Shown here: positions 34,916 to 43,231 of the stretch, one piece after another | Layout: each line of letters opens with the position of its first letter | Position numbering within the stretch: position 1 is the first letter of the stretch | NCBI RefSeq assembly: GCF_030063305.1 | Contig: NZ_JASISV010000001.1 | Span: 310,001-374,000, forward strand | Length of the DNA: 64,000 nt | Reading direction: 5' to 3' | Source of the DNA: Salinibacterium sp. G-O1 | GTDB taxonomy: Bacteria > Actinomycetota > Actinomycetes > Actinomycetales > Microbacteriaceae | Notes under the pieces: generated by a model | What the model was told of the DNA's origin: nothing | The model's database searches: none | What the model saw: the letters and a program-made list of their open reading frames with translations, nothing else | Program-made: the position numbers and the translations under genes

Positions 34916-35289
34916 TAGGGCCGAGGCGGATGAGGTGTGACAGCGAACCACTCGAATCTGTCGACGCTATGTCGAGCGTCGCAGCACCTTCGCTCTTGGT
35001 CGGCAGGCCCCGACACGGATGTCGATGCAATTGTCGAGTCTTCGACGCCTTGTCAACGCAAAAGACGCTGAGGGTTACAACGAGCCAAAATCGAACAGGG
35101 CGTGAGCGCTGCATGTCGGAGTTGACCTGTAAGTTCATCGGGAATGCCAATCGCGCTTAGATCCACCGGTCAGATCGAGCTTCTCGATCCTCGGTCGCGA
35201 GGTGTGGGTGCGGGCATCAGGTCCATGACCTGTGCGCGGCACAACCGAGACCGATAAAAATGAGCAAGGCTCTCTCTTAGAATTCCGAT
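34916..35289. other. Non-coding stretch
   Basis: No gene or structure was recognised. It would contain the promoter of the membrane protein gene at 35290. Confidence 0.35.
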
Positions 35290-35970
35290 ATGAATCGTCA
35301 GAACCGCGGGCTCATCATCGGCGTTGAATTAGCCCCCTTGATCGCCGCGATGGTTGCTGGCGGCGTAATCACACCTACCCTCGTTGGCGACGTTATCTGG
35401 CTCCCCCTGGCGATTCTCCTGACCGCGGTCGTCGTGTTGTTGATATTTCTCGCGTGGCCAGGGTTCCTTTTTCTCTACCGTTCCCCACCACCGACGCCGA
35501 TAGCTCAGCGAAGCGCATTATTCGGCCCACTCCACTGGTTTTTCAGGGCGGTGTGGGCGGCAGCGGTTTTCGGCATCTCGATCGTTCTGGGCACATTCGC
35601 TGGAACCGTCGCGACCGAGGCTAGCGCTCAAGTCGTCGACGAGTCGAAGCGCTTCCAAGCTATCTGGGACACTCTGGCTGCCGTTGCGCTTGCACCTGTC
35701 ATAGGCGGTGTCGCGGCCGTAACCTTTGTGATTCTCGGGCTACGGTGGCGAAACGATCTAAGAGCGATCGCAACTGCACCTGCTGTGGCATCGATGGCAG
35801 GGCAGTACCGAGAACGACTGGGCCTCAGAACTCTGACTGACGCGGAGCGCTTTCAATTCGACAGGCGCGTTCGATCCTGGATATTCGGTGTCAGCCCGGG
35901 GGCAATCGTCGGACTAACGCTGCTTTCGCTTGTCTGCGTTATCGGGTCGTTCACCCACACGTTCTCCTAG
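35290..35970 (+). CDS. Membrane protein of unknown function
   Basis: A 226-residue protein with about five hydrophobic segments: two near the N-terminus (GLIIGVELAPLIAAMVAGG and LPLAILLTAVVVLLIFLAW), a central one (AVWAAAVFGISIVLGTFAG), a fourth (VALAPVIGGVAAVTFVILG) and a C-terminal one (AIVGLTLLSLVCVIGSF). The fourth is followed by a charged cytoplasmic loop. No family is recognised. It is isolated inside the accessory segment; if the upstream peptide is membrane-active, this could be its immunity partner, which is only a hypothesis. Confidence 0.6.
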   Translation: MNRQNRGLIIGVELAPLIAAMVAGGVITPTLVGDVIWLPLAILLTAVVVLLIFLAWPGFLFLYRSPPPTPIAQRSALFGPLHWFFRAVWAAAVFGISIVLGTFAGTVATEASAQVVDESKRFQAIWDTLAAVALAPVIGGVAAVTFVILGLRWRNDLRAIATAPAVASMAGQYRERLGLRTLTDAERFQFDRRVRSWIFGVSPGAIVGLTLLSLVCVIGSFTHTFS

Positions 35971-36591
35971 AATCACCGTGAGAGTGTCCAGGTAGAACAG
36001 TCTGCGCGTCGCTGGGCATTCCGAAACAGACCTTGCTCCGTAGTCTTCTGGCCAGGCGGCATTTAGCAGTCGACAATTGATGGCGGGACAGCCAGCGGCG
36101 CATGATGTAATGGCGAGTATCCGACGGGCTTGGGGAGATGCGCGCGACGATTCTGGGCACATGTCAGGGTGTCGAGACGGGGCGCGATGTCCATGTCGCT
36201 GCGTACAGGTCTGCTGCACATGATGCACGTGGCAGCGATGCTCAGGTCTGCTGTGTTGCGATTGATCGATGAACCGGGCTCCTCTGGGCTGTTGAACGCG
36301 AACGAGACCAGACCCGAATTTTGACGTCGCTGCATTTCGTATGATCTGTGCGCGGCAGAGGGACTCGGTTGGGATGCGCGACGAGAATCGAGTGGTGGAT
36401 TCAGCGGATATTCAGAGTGCGCTCTGGGTCGCACACGGTCGCCTAAACGAGCCAACCACTAGGGTCAGGTAGAGCCGGACGCTCATCGCCGCTTTGGAAA
36501 GTAGCAGCAACAGAATTGTCACGATACGAAATACACGCATGGTTCGCCTCTAGTCCTTTCTGTATCCGTAAGCGACTTAAAGCGGCGTTTG
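35971..36591. other. Non-coding or decayed stretch
   Basis: Open frames on both strands are short and have unlikely compositions. One 32-codon frame ending near 36472 (MRDENRVVDSADIQSALWV) is protein-like but unsupported. Nothing else was recognised. Confidence 0.35.
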
Positions 36592-37803
36592 ATGGCTAGG
36601 CGCAGTTGGACGGTCAGCGGCTTGGCGAACGCGACGGGGTTAGACCTGGACGAGACCCTGTTGGCGCTGTGGGGCGGTGGGATCTACTATCCGGATGCGC
36701 CCTCGTCGCGCATTCGTTCAGGCGATGTGAGAGCCGCGGAGGCCGTCACCGGTTTTTTTGGCGATCAACGCAGCCGGTTGAAATATTGGCAAGAGTTGCT
36801 CGATCTGTCCCGACCCGAACTGGCTGCATTGCTTCATGAGCTTGGATTCGACCTACATGAGCGGGCTAAAACTCTTCCGAAGGGCGCGATAAAGAAACTC
36901 GCCGGACACACGCAAGGACTCGTATCGAGCCCAGTCAAGAGCTCGCGAGAGCCTCAGCCCGCGCTGGTGTTGCCGGTGGCGCCACCATTCCGCTGGTCGT
37001 GCATCGGGTCAACCAAGGCAGTTTCGTGGGTGACGGCCGAAGAGGTTCGAATCATCCATCACGAGCTGGAAAAGGACTTCGCCGCTAGCGATGATCCGAT
37101 CTCGCCCCCTGGCGTGAAATCAGATTCGCTTTTGGAAAGCGCCGTCGCTCGTCAAAATGCGGGATATGGTCACGAAAGAAAATCCACAACCGTGGTGTCA
37201 ACCGCCGCAGCCTTGCTCCATTCGCTCGTGCAGAATCATGTGTTCTACAACGGCAACAAACGGACCGCGTTGGTCTCGATGCTCGTCATGCTGGACAAGA
37301 ACGGAATGGTGCTGAGCTCGAACCAAGACGAGCTCTTCCGCTGGATGTTACGAGTGGCTGGACACGATCTGCTGCCTCCCGGCTTCGAATACGACAACCA
37401 GGCAGACCGCGAGACGTTCGCTATTAGCGAATGGATCAACAGGCGAAGTCGAGCGATTCGACGAGATGAAAAAGGCGTCACGTGGCTAGCCCTGGCTCGA
37501 ATACTGAAAAAGTTCAATTGTGAAGTTTCTCGCCGTGGGGAGCGCATGGATATCGCCAGAACCGTAGAGGTGAGACGAAAGTCCTTACTGAAGAGCGTGA
37601 AACTTGAAACCCTAAGATCCACTTACGTGAACACCGGAGACGGGCGAGAAGTACCTCGGAAACAACTCAAGAGAATTCGAGAGGAACTGCGGCTGGACGA
37701 GGCACATGGAGTGGACGCCGAGGCCTTTTTTGACAGCAACCGTGAGATTGATGATTTCATAGCCGAATATTCGAAGCTGCTCCGTCGACTTGCGCGCGTC
37801 TAG
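36592..37803 (+). CDS. Fic/Doc-family protein with extra N- and C-terminal domains
   Basis: A 403-residue protein. The Fic core has the motif HVFYNGNKRT at 216-225 (H216, R224), preceded by VVSTAAALLHSLVQN, as in death-on-curing proteins. The usual acidic residue after the aromatic (HxFx[D/E]GN) is N220, so metal-dependent transfer of AMP or phosphate may be weakened. Residues 1-105 form a helical domain (SGLANATGLDLDETLLAL); residues 300-403 form a separate basic domain (ILKKFNCEVSRRGERMDI, GDGREVPRKQLKRIREEL). No antitoxin gene is adjacent, so a self-contained or inhibitory region may exist. The ATG at 36592 follows an in-frame TTG. Confidence 0.75.
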   Translation: MARRSWTVSGLANATGLDLDETLLALWGGGIYYPDAPSSRIRSGDVRAAEAVTGFFGDQRSRLKYWQELLDLSRPELAALLHELGFDLHERAKTLPKGAIKKLAGHTQGLVSSPVKSSREPQPALVLPVAPPFRWSCIGSTKAVSWVTAEEVRIIHHELEKDFAASDDPISPPGVKSDSLLESAVARQNAGYGHERKSTTVVSTAAALLHSLVQNHVFYNGNKRTALVSMLVMLDKNGMVLSSNQDELFRWMLRVAGHDLLPPGFEYDNQADRETFAISEWINRRSRAIRRDEKGVTWLALARILKKFNCEVSRRGERMDIARTVEVRRKSLLKSVKLETLRSTYVNTGDGREVPRKQLKRIREELRLDEAHGVDAEAFFDSNREIDDFIAEYSKLLRRLARV

Positions 37804-38351
37804 TTAGCCTTCTCATTTCCCGCCGAACCTTTCACCAAACGCCCGTGCAGACGGATGAGCGTTCAGCGAGTCCTGACTTGACGCGACGTAGTAGCAGCGG
37901 ACAATATCGACAATCCGAGACTGGGCGACTGTCCGACGCGAAGGAACATCCCAGTCGAGCTGGACATCTCGAATAGTGAATAGTGATTGTGCGGGATAAG
38001 TCGCGACATTCTGTGACGCTTGTCCCGAGAGTCACGGTACGCATCTGGTGAGGAAAATCCGTCGGTCGCCCGATGGGGGCCGGATTCCTTGCGTCGACAG
38101 GGACTGGCGTCGGATAGGGCCAACGAGAGGCGTGCCTTCGCAGTCCGGTCGAAACTCGGTAAACCATAAGTAGCCGGTTTTCAACCGAAGGAAGCCGATA
38201 CATTGCCTCTCACCGGCATTTCTGAAGATGAGAGGATGATGTGCGAATAAGAAGAGGATGGCAGTAGCCGGCCAATGCATTGTGGTCAGCGTTTAGGCGG
38301 CTAGATGAGATTCGAGAACCGCCCGCCAGTGTGATGTCTCGGGAAATCGAG
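37804..38351. other. Non-coding stretch at the right end of the accessory segment
   Basis: No gene or RNA was recognised. Near its end, TGAGATTCGAGAAC at 38306-38319 is the exact inverse of a 14-bp sequence just downstream of tRNA-Ser (32758-32771). Confidence 0.4.
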
Positions 38352-38392
38352 AAACGGCTGAACCCTCAGTGATGGGGGTTCAGCCGTTTTTT
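38352..38392 (+). terminator. Rho-independent terminator
   Basis: AAACGGCTGAACCC pairs with GGGTTCAGCCGTTT around a loop of about 10 nt and runs into TTTTTTCG. It marks the end of an unidentified rightward transcript and the boundary between the accessory segment and the chromosomal backbone. Confidence 0.8.
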
Positions 38393-38404
38393 CGTTGGCT
38401 GCCG

Positions 38405-38483
38405 CCGCTGAGTTTGCGCGAACTGTCGCTATCCGAGCATCCATTGCGACGGTTTGCGCAATGTCGGCGAAGGATGCGGGTGG
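38405..38483. repeat. Palindromic interspersed element, copy 3 (inverted)
   Basis: The reverse complement matches the elements at 6015-6095 and 6132-6212 over about 79 bp, including the flank GGATGCGGGTG. Outer arms are CCGCTGAGTTTGCGC and GCGCAATGTCGGCG; the core TGTCGCTATCCGAGCATCCA is nearly identical. It lies directly after the terminator and before the thymidine kinase remnant. Confidence 0.8.
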
Positions 38484-38515
38484 AAACAAAGCCGCATCGA
38501 GGCTGTTATGCGAAG

Positions 38516-38742
38516 TCGGGATCCGGGGCGCTGCCGTAGCTGAACCCGGCCCTAGGGCGCCAGCCGTTGTTGAGCACGCCGTCGCTCTCGTCGTAGCAGG
38601 AACCACACAGTGATTCGTATGCGACATCCACCGCGTCGATCGCGACCTGGTCGCCGTCAAAGAAGTAGCGGTCGCCCACGCGTCTCGCGTTGAGGACGGC
38701 TTTGCGTCCGCAACGGCAGATCGATGATGCGGGGGTGCGCGG
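38516..38742 (-). pseudogene. tdk: 3' remnant of a thymidine kinase gene
   Basis: The minus strand encodes about 75 residues of a thymidine kinase C-terminus: SSICRCGRKAVLNARRVGD, then FFDGDQVAIDAVDVAYESLCG and SCYDES, ending at TAA 38516. The zinc-finger cysteines CxC and CGSC are intact. Directly upstream in this frame is a stop (38743-38745), and no ATP-binding or lasso region is found. The rest of the gene is missing or frameshifted within a few bases. The loss probably came with rearrangement at the island border. Confidence 0.75.
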
Positions 38743-38801
38743 TCAAGTGCAGCAGGTGGTCTTTTAGTTCGCTGCGCCGCCATTTCTCCCAAAGTTCACC
38801 A

Positions 38802-39590
38802 TTACCTGACCTGCACCTGCATCGAGAACTCGTCCTGCGGGCTGCCGTCCTTCGCGCTCGTGGAGTAGGCAACGAGGTCATACAGGCCGATCGGGAGCGC
38901 GGACTGAATCGCGAGAATTGCCGTGAAATCTGACTCCTGGTCGCCCCGCTCAGCGTATACATGCTGCGAGACGACAGCGACGCCTGAGGCAGTTCGCAAC
39001 TCAAGGGTGAATTGCGCCTCGAACACAAACGCCCGACCCGTGACCGCAAGAGTGGAACCGGGTGCGACAGCCGCCCCACAGACCGGAGACGTGATGAAGA
39101 TGGGCGGACGATCGGCGGTCAGGGTCACCTCCCGTTCGACCAGGTTGATGATCGATCCGTCTTTTGCGCTCAGCTCGTAAGCCCGCAGCGTGATCGCCTC
39201 GCCTGCCTCCGGTGGCGGGAAGGCGAGTTCGCTTGCCCACGTGCCCGGCGTTCCTGATCCCGACGTCGCCATGATGTGGCGCACACACAGGGTCTCGTCG
39301 CTGGCCCCAATCGCATCGATCGTGAGGGCCGCCTCGAAGGTGTTCGACGTGCCGCTCATCGGGATCGGAATGGAGACGCTCTCAGAGTCCGTCGGTGAGT
39401 CGATCGTTATCGCACCGGCGGTCGGCGTGGAGGTCGGTGTGGGCGATGGCGATGCTGTGGGGGACGGCGAACTCGCTGTTGGGGTTGGCGTAGTGGCGGG
39501 CGGCAGAACGGGGCCGGGCGCGCATCCGGATAGTGCGATGACCAATCCAGCGATGCCCGCCGCCACGACGAGCCGACTTTGCGCAACCAT
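38802..39590 (-). CDS. Lipoprotein with two Gmad2-type immunoglobulin-like domains
   Basis: A 262-residue exported lipoprotein. The signal peptide ends in the lipobox LSGC (C23). A Pro/Ser/Thr linker (25-57) is followed by two beta-rich domains (about 60-155 and 165-262) that each include GxxxxFEA and YxxSAKDGS blocks (VFEAQFTLELRTASG; YSTSAKDGSPQDEFSM). This pattern fits Gmad2, found on surface and spore-associated proteins. Gene order suggests it could be the last, loosely linked gene of the peptide-import cluster, 100 bp after the C39-like gene. Confidence 0.75.
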   Translation of the reverse strand: MVAQSRLVVAAGIAGLVIALSGCAPGPVLPPATTPTPTASSPSPTASPSPTPTSTPTAGAITIDSPTDSESVSIPIPMSGTSNTFEAALTIDAIGASDETLCVRHIMATSGSGTPGTWASELAFPPPEAGEAITLRAYELSAKDGSIINLVEREVTLTADRPPIFITSPVCGAAVAPGSTLAVTGRAFVFEAQFTLELRTASGVAVVSQHVYAERGDQESDFTAILAIQSALPIGLYDLVAYSTSAKDGSPQDEFSMQVQVR

Positions 39591-39690
39591 GAGCGGCGCC
39601 TCCCAGCGGTACCCATTTTACGCCCGATTTGGGAGAAAGGCTCCTACCTCATACCGACAAATCCATGCAGCGGGGGCAATCTTCTACCCC

Positions 39691-40773
39691 CTACGAGCGC
39701 GTCACAAAGATGACCCCACGGTAGGCGGGGTCGCCGAAAGCCACCATCTGGTCGAGCACCGCGATCGACACCGGCAGGTCGTGGGAATCGACCCAGGTCT
39801 CGCCCTGCTCTGCCGTGATCCACGGGTCGTTTAGCAGCACGGTGTCGCCCTGCACGGCGTGCGCGACAACCCAGTGCGGGGTCGACGCGCCGTGCATCGG
39901 CGCCTCCTCGATCAGCAGGATGGCCAACTCGCCGCCAGCAATTCGTTCGACGATCTGCTCGATCGATAGCACCTCGGTGTGCTGCTGGATGCCGCGGCTG
40001 GCAGCCTCGGCGCGAGACTGCGCCTGAAGCTGCTCCCGAAACACGCGGTCTTCGCCGCTGTATGACTCCAGCAGAGTCGGCTCCGTCGTGTCGAGGTGAA
40101 GCTCAAGACGGATAGGAGCAGCGGAATCGGCGGCCGCATCGTGCACTGCCACGGCCAGACCGAGTGGTTCGCAGGCGGGGAAGTTGGTGGCGGTACGCCA
40201 GAACGCGAGTTCGCGCTCGCGGGCATCCTCATCGGCGGTCGAGGCGAACGGGTCGAGGCCCAGATGGGTGAGGGCCGTCATTGCGGCGACGGCACCGCAC
40301 GTGAACATCGTGGTCTGGCCGTAGTACGTCAGCTGGGGGTGAGGCCAGGCGGTGTGCCACAGCACGAAGCCGCGGAACCCTCGCGTGCCGTCGGCCGACG
40401 AGATGGGGTCACGCAGCGCGGTGAAGCCGAGACCGTGGGCGTAGTCGGGCAGTTCGGCATCGAGCGCGAGCTGCCATTTGAGGGCGGCATCGCCACGCTC
40501 CACCGAGGCTGCGATCACTTCACCGAGAAGAGCGCGGGCGGCAGCGTCGCCGTCGGCCGAGAGGTCGACGAGCTTCGTGTAGCGCGTGTTGGGTCGAGAG
40601 GAGGTGAGGGCGGCGGCGGTGCCGTCGGGGGAGTCGAGCATCCACACCTGGGGGTTGTACGGCCCACGGTCGAGCTGCCAGTGGGCGGCGCGCTCGTCGC
40701 CGAGCACGCTCAGCAGTGCGGCAGGAAGCTGCGCGGGGGTGATGCGCTCGACGGTATGAGTGGAGGGTTCCAC
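39691..40773 (-). CDS. C39-like peptidase domain fused to a GNAT-like region (DUF3335-like)
   Basis: A 360-residue soluble protein. The papain-like C39 domain shows Cys159 in MFTCGAVAAM, His300 in PHWVVAH and LLNDPW (N315/D316), a complete catalytic set. The first about 140 residues look like a degenerate GNAT fold: RYTKLVDLSADGDAAARALL, then a helix and LGFTALRDP. The same pairing occurs in DUF3335 C39-like proteins. It lacks a signal peptide, so it acts in the cytoplasm. It follows a peptide ABC importer by 41 bp on the same strand, which suggests it cleaves or modifies an imported peptide. Confidence 0.75.
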   Translation of the reverse strand: MEPSTHTVERITPAQLPAALLSVLGDERAAHWQLDRGPYNPQVWMLDSPDGTAAALTSSRPNTRYTKLVDLSADGDAAARALLGEVIAASVERGDAALKWQLALDAELPDYAHGLGFTALRDPISSADGTRGFRGFVLWHTAWPHPQLTYYGQTTMFTCGAVAAMTALTHLGLDPFASTADEDARERELAFWRTATNFPACEPLGLAVAVHDAAADSAAPIRLELHLDTTEPTLLESYSGEDRVFREQLQAQSRAEAASRGIQQHTEVLSIEQIVERIAGGELAILLIEEAPMHGASTPHWVVAHAVQGDTVLLNDPWITAEQGETWVDSHDLPVSIAVLDQMVAFGDPAYRGVIFVTRS

Positions 40774-40814
40774 GGGGATCCTTTCGGCGAACGGTGGTGC
40801 TTGTGGCGCCGCGT

Positions 40815-42377
40815 TCAGTGGGTGGGTGCTTCGTGAATGGATGCAGCGACCAGCGTCTGCGTGTAGGGGTGGGTCGGCGCGTTGAGCACGTCGTGGCAGT
40901 CACCGGACTCCACCACTTCGCCGTTGCGCAGCACGTACACCCGGTCGGCAAGCTGGCGGACAACGGCGAGGTCGTGCGAAATGAAGAGGATCGAGAGCCC
41001 CAGGTCGACGCGCAGTTTCGCGAGCAGGTCGAGGATCTGTTTCTGCACAGAGACATCGAGAGCCGACACCGATTCGTCGCAGATGAGCAGTTGCGGTTGC
41101 ACAGCGAGCGCACGCGCAATGGCGACCCGCTGTCGTTGGCCGCCCGAGAGCTCTGCCGGGCGCTTGACCGCGAATTCGACCGGCAGCTCAACCAGGCGCA
41201 GAAGCGAATTCAGGTCGGATGCCGGACGCCCCGCCACCCGAAGGGCCAGCTTCAGCGACCGGCCAACACTGATCATCGGATTCAGCGACGAGTACGGATC
41301 CTGAAAGACGATCTGCATCTGCTTCGGCGTGCGTGAAGCGCGACCGGGAGCGAGCACGACGCCGTCGAAGACGATCTCTCCGCTGGACTCCCGTTCCAGA
41401 CCGGCGATGCAGCGCGCGATCGTGGTCTTGCCCGACCCGCTCTCGCCGACGATGCCGACGGTCTCGCCGCGCCCCACCGCCACGCTCACGCCGTGCAGCA
41501 CCGCTTTGTCGCCGAAGCTCTTCGTGACGTGGGTGGCGACAACGAGGTCGTTCAGCATGCTGGCGTCGGATGCCGCGCGCTCAACGGCAGCGGACCGGTC
41601 AGTCAACGACGGGTCGGCTTCGATGAGCGCACGGGTGTACGGGTGGCTCGGCGCCGTGAGCACGGAACTCGTGTCGCCGCGCTCGACGATCTCGCCATGG
41701 CGCATGACCAGGACGTGTTCCGCGCGGCCGCGCACCATGCCGAGGTCGTGCGAGATGAGCAGCGCTGCCATGCCGCGGGCCTGCTGCAGGCGGCGGAGCA
41801 GGTCGAGGATCTCACCCTGGTTGCTGGCATCCAGCGCCGTGGTGGGCTCATCAGCGATGAGCAGCTCGGGGTCGGTCGCGAGGGCGGCGGCGATGGCCAC
41901 ACGTTGGCGCATCCCACCGGAGAGCTCGTGTGGATACGCGCGCGCAACGTCCGAGGGCAGGTTCACTTCGGCGAGGCGCTGGGTGACGAGGTCTGCGCAT
42001 TCGCTTCGGCTGAGGCGCCGGTCGCTGGCGGCATCGATGGTCATCGCGATCTGGGTTCCGCAGCGGTGCACGGGGCTCAGGCTCGTGAACGGATCCTGCA
42101 GCAGCAGTGAGATGCGGCGCCCACGGGTGGCACGCCAGATCGCATCCGTTGCGGGGAGTTCGATGGTCGCAGTCGTGAGAGCGATCGAGCCTCGGGCGCT
42201 GAATCCGGACGGCAGCAACCCGGCGATGGCTTTGGCGGAGAGCGTCTTGCCCGAACCGGATTCGCCGATCAGCGCGAGGGTCTCGCCCCGTCCGATCGCG
42301 AAGTCGAAGGGAGCCACAACTACCCCGGCCGGACCCTCGATCGTCAGGCCGGCGACTTCGACATGGGCGTGCGTCAT
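40815..42377 (-). CDS. Peptide/nickel-type ABC transporter, two fused ATPase domains (DppD-DppF)
   Basis: A 520-residue tandem ATPase. The first domain has Walker A GESGSGKT (38-45), signature LSGGMRQR and Walker B LLIADEP; the second has another GESGSGKT, LSGGQRQR and LLICDES. The trailing HPYTRAL and HPYTQTL blocks mark the oligopeptide/dipeptide importer subfamily. The ATG at 42377 overlaps the permease stop by 4 bp; a longer in-frame extension to 42959 is antisense-like and rejected. It powers the importer encoded upstream. Confidence 0.93.
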   Translation of the reverse strand: MTHAHVEVAGLTIEGPAGVVVAPFDFAIGRGETLALIGESGSGKTLSAKAIAGLLPSGFSARGSIALTTATIELPATDAIWRATRGRRISLLLQDPFTSLSPVHRCGTQIAMTIDAASDRRLSRSECADLVTQRLAEVNLPSDVARAYPHELSGGMRQRVAIAAALATDPELLIADEPTTALDASNQGEILDLLRRLQQARGMAALLISHDLGMVRGRAEHVLVMRHGEIVERGDTSSVLTAPSHPYTRALIEADPSLTDRSAAVERAASDASMLNDLVVATHVTKSFGDKAVLHGVSVAVGRGETVGIVGESGSGKTTIARCIAGLERESSGEIVFDGVVLAPGRASRTPKQMQIVFQDPYSSLNPMISVGRSLKLALRVAGRPASDLNSLLRLVELPVEFAVKRPAELSGGQRQRVAIARALAVQPQLLICDESVSALDVSVQKQILDLLAKLRVDLGLSILFISHDLAVVRQLADRVYVLRNGEVVESGDCHDVLNAPTHPYTQTLVAASIHEAPTH

Positions 42378-43231
42378 GAGCGTCCCGTTCTGGTCAGGTT
42401 TTGGCCAAGCCAGTCGCCCACCAGGTTTGCCGCTGAGGCGACGCCGATGATGAGAAGCGCGGGCACGAGAATGGCGGCGGGATTGTCGATCATGATCGCG
42501 CGACCGTCGGTGAGCTGGCGGCCCCAATCGGCGGTTCCCGGGGCAACGCCGACGCCCAGGAACGAGAGCGACGAGAACGCAACCAGAGCGAACGCCACGT
42601 TGAGCATCGAGTTGGTGATGATCAGCGACCACACGTTCGGCAGCACCTGCGTGAACATGATGCGGGCTTTGGAGAGGGACAGCATTTGGGCTGCCTCCAC
42701 GAACGGTCGGGCGGCCTGCTCCATGACCCCGGCCCGCACGATCCGAATGTCCGAGGGCGAGAACAGCAGGATCAGCAGCAGCACGGTCATCCAATAACCA
42801 GCACCGAAGATGCCGGCGACGACGATGGCAGCAAGCAGCAGGGGCAGCGAGAACAGCAGGTCGGTCCAGCGGCCGATGATGAAGTCGACCGGGCCGCGGA
42901 GGTAGCCAGAAACCGTCCCGAGCAGGATGCCGAGAAGCATCGACCCGAGGGCAACACATACCGGTCCGACGAGAGCGGAGGCGGCTCCCGCGATCGTCAG
43001 CGCGAGCACGTCACGGCCGAGTTCGTCGGTTCCGAGAAGGTGACCGGGGCTGCCGGGGGGCAGCAGCGAATCGAGGATCGACTGCGCTGTGGCATCCGGA
43101 GCAATCAGGTTGCCGAAAATGGCCAGCACCGTGACGATCGCAAGGAGGGCGATCGAGGCCCACACGACGATCGGATGCCGGCGGCGCGACCGCGGGAGTT
43201 TCGCCAGGACGATGGCCTCGGTGCTGGTCAC
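42374..43231 (-). CDS. ABC transporter permease, DppC-like
   Basis: A 285-residue permease with an N-terminal helix and five further hydrophobic segments. The coupling-loop block (EAAQMLSLSKARIMFTQVLP) and the early LLGTDELGRDVLALTI are characteristic of DppC/OppC. It overlaps both neighbours by 4 bp, giving one translationally coupled transporter operon. Confidence 0.92.
   Translation of the reverse strand: MTSTEAIVLAKLPRSRRRHPIVVWASIALLAIVTVLAIFGNLIAPDATAQSILDSLLPPGSPGHLLGTDELGRDVLALTIAGAASALVGPVCVALGSMLLGILLGTVSGYLRGPVDFIIGRWTDLLFSLPLLLAAIVVAGIFGAGYWMTVLLLILLFSPSDIRIVRAGVMEQAARPFVEAAQMLSLSKARIMFTQVLPNVWSLIITNSMLNVAFALVAFSSLSFLGVGVAPGTADWGRQLTDGRAIMIDNPAAILVPALLIIGVASAANLVGDWLGQNLTRTGRS

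Noticed and set aside
34638-35150. A 170-codon minus-strand frame that ends near a leftward terminator
   Set aside because: The position before a terminator was tempting, but the translation is Ser/Arg/Pro/Thr-rich without structure and it overlaps the better small plus-strand frame.
32701-38400. Search for a duplicated tRNA-Ser 3' end as an attachment site
   Set aside because: No second copy of the tRNA 3' sequence was found in the island, and no integrase gene is present, so att sites are not claimed.
40815-42959. An extended form of the fused ATPase starting at 42959
   Set aside because: The extra residues are antisense-like, overlap the dppC gene for 580 bp and lack family similarity; the ATG at 42377 with a 4-bp overlap is far better.
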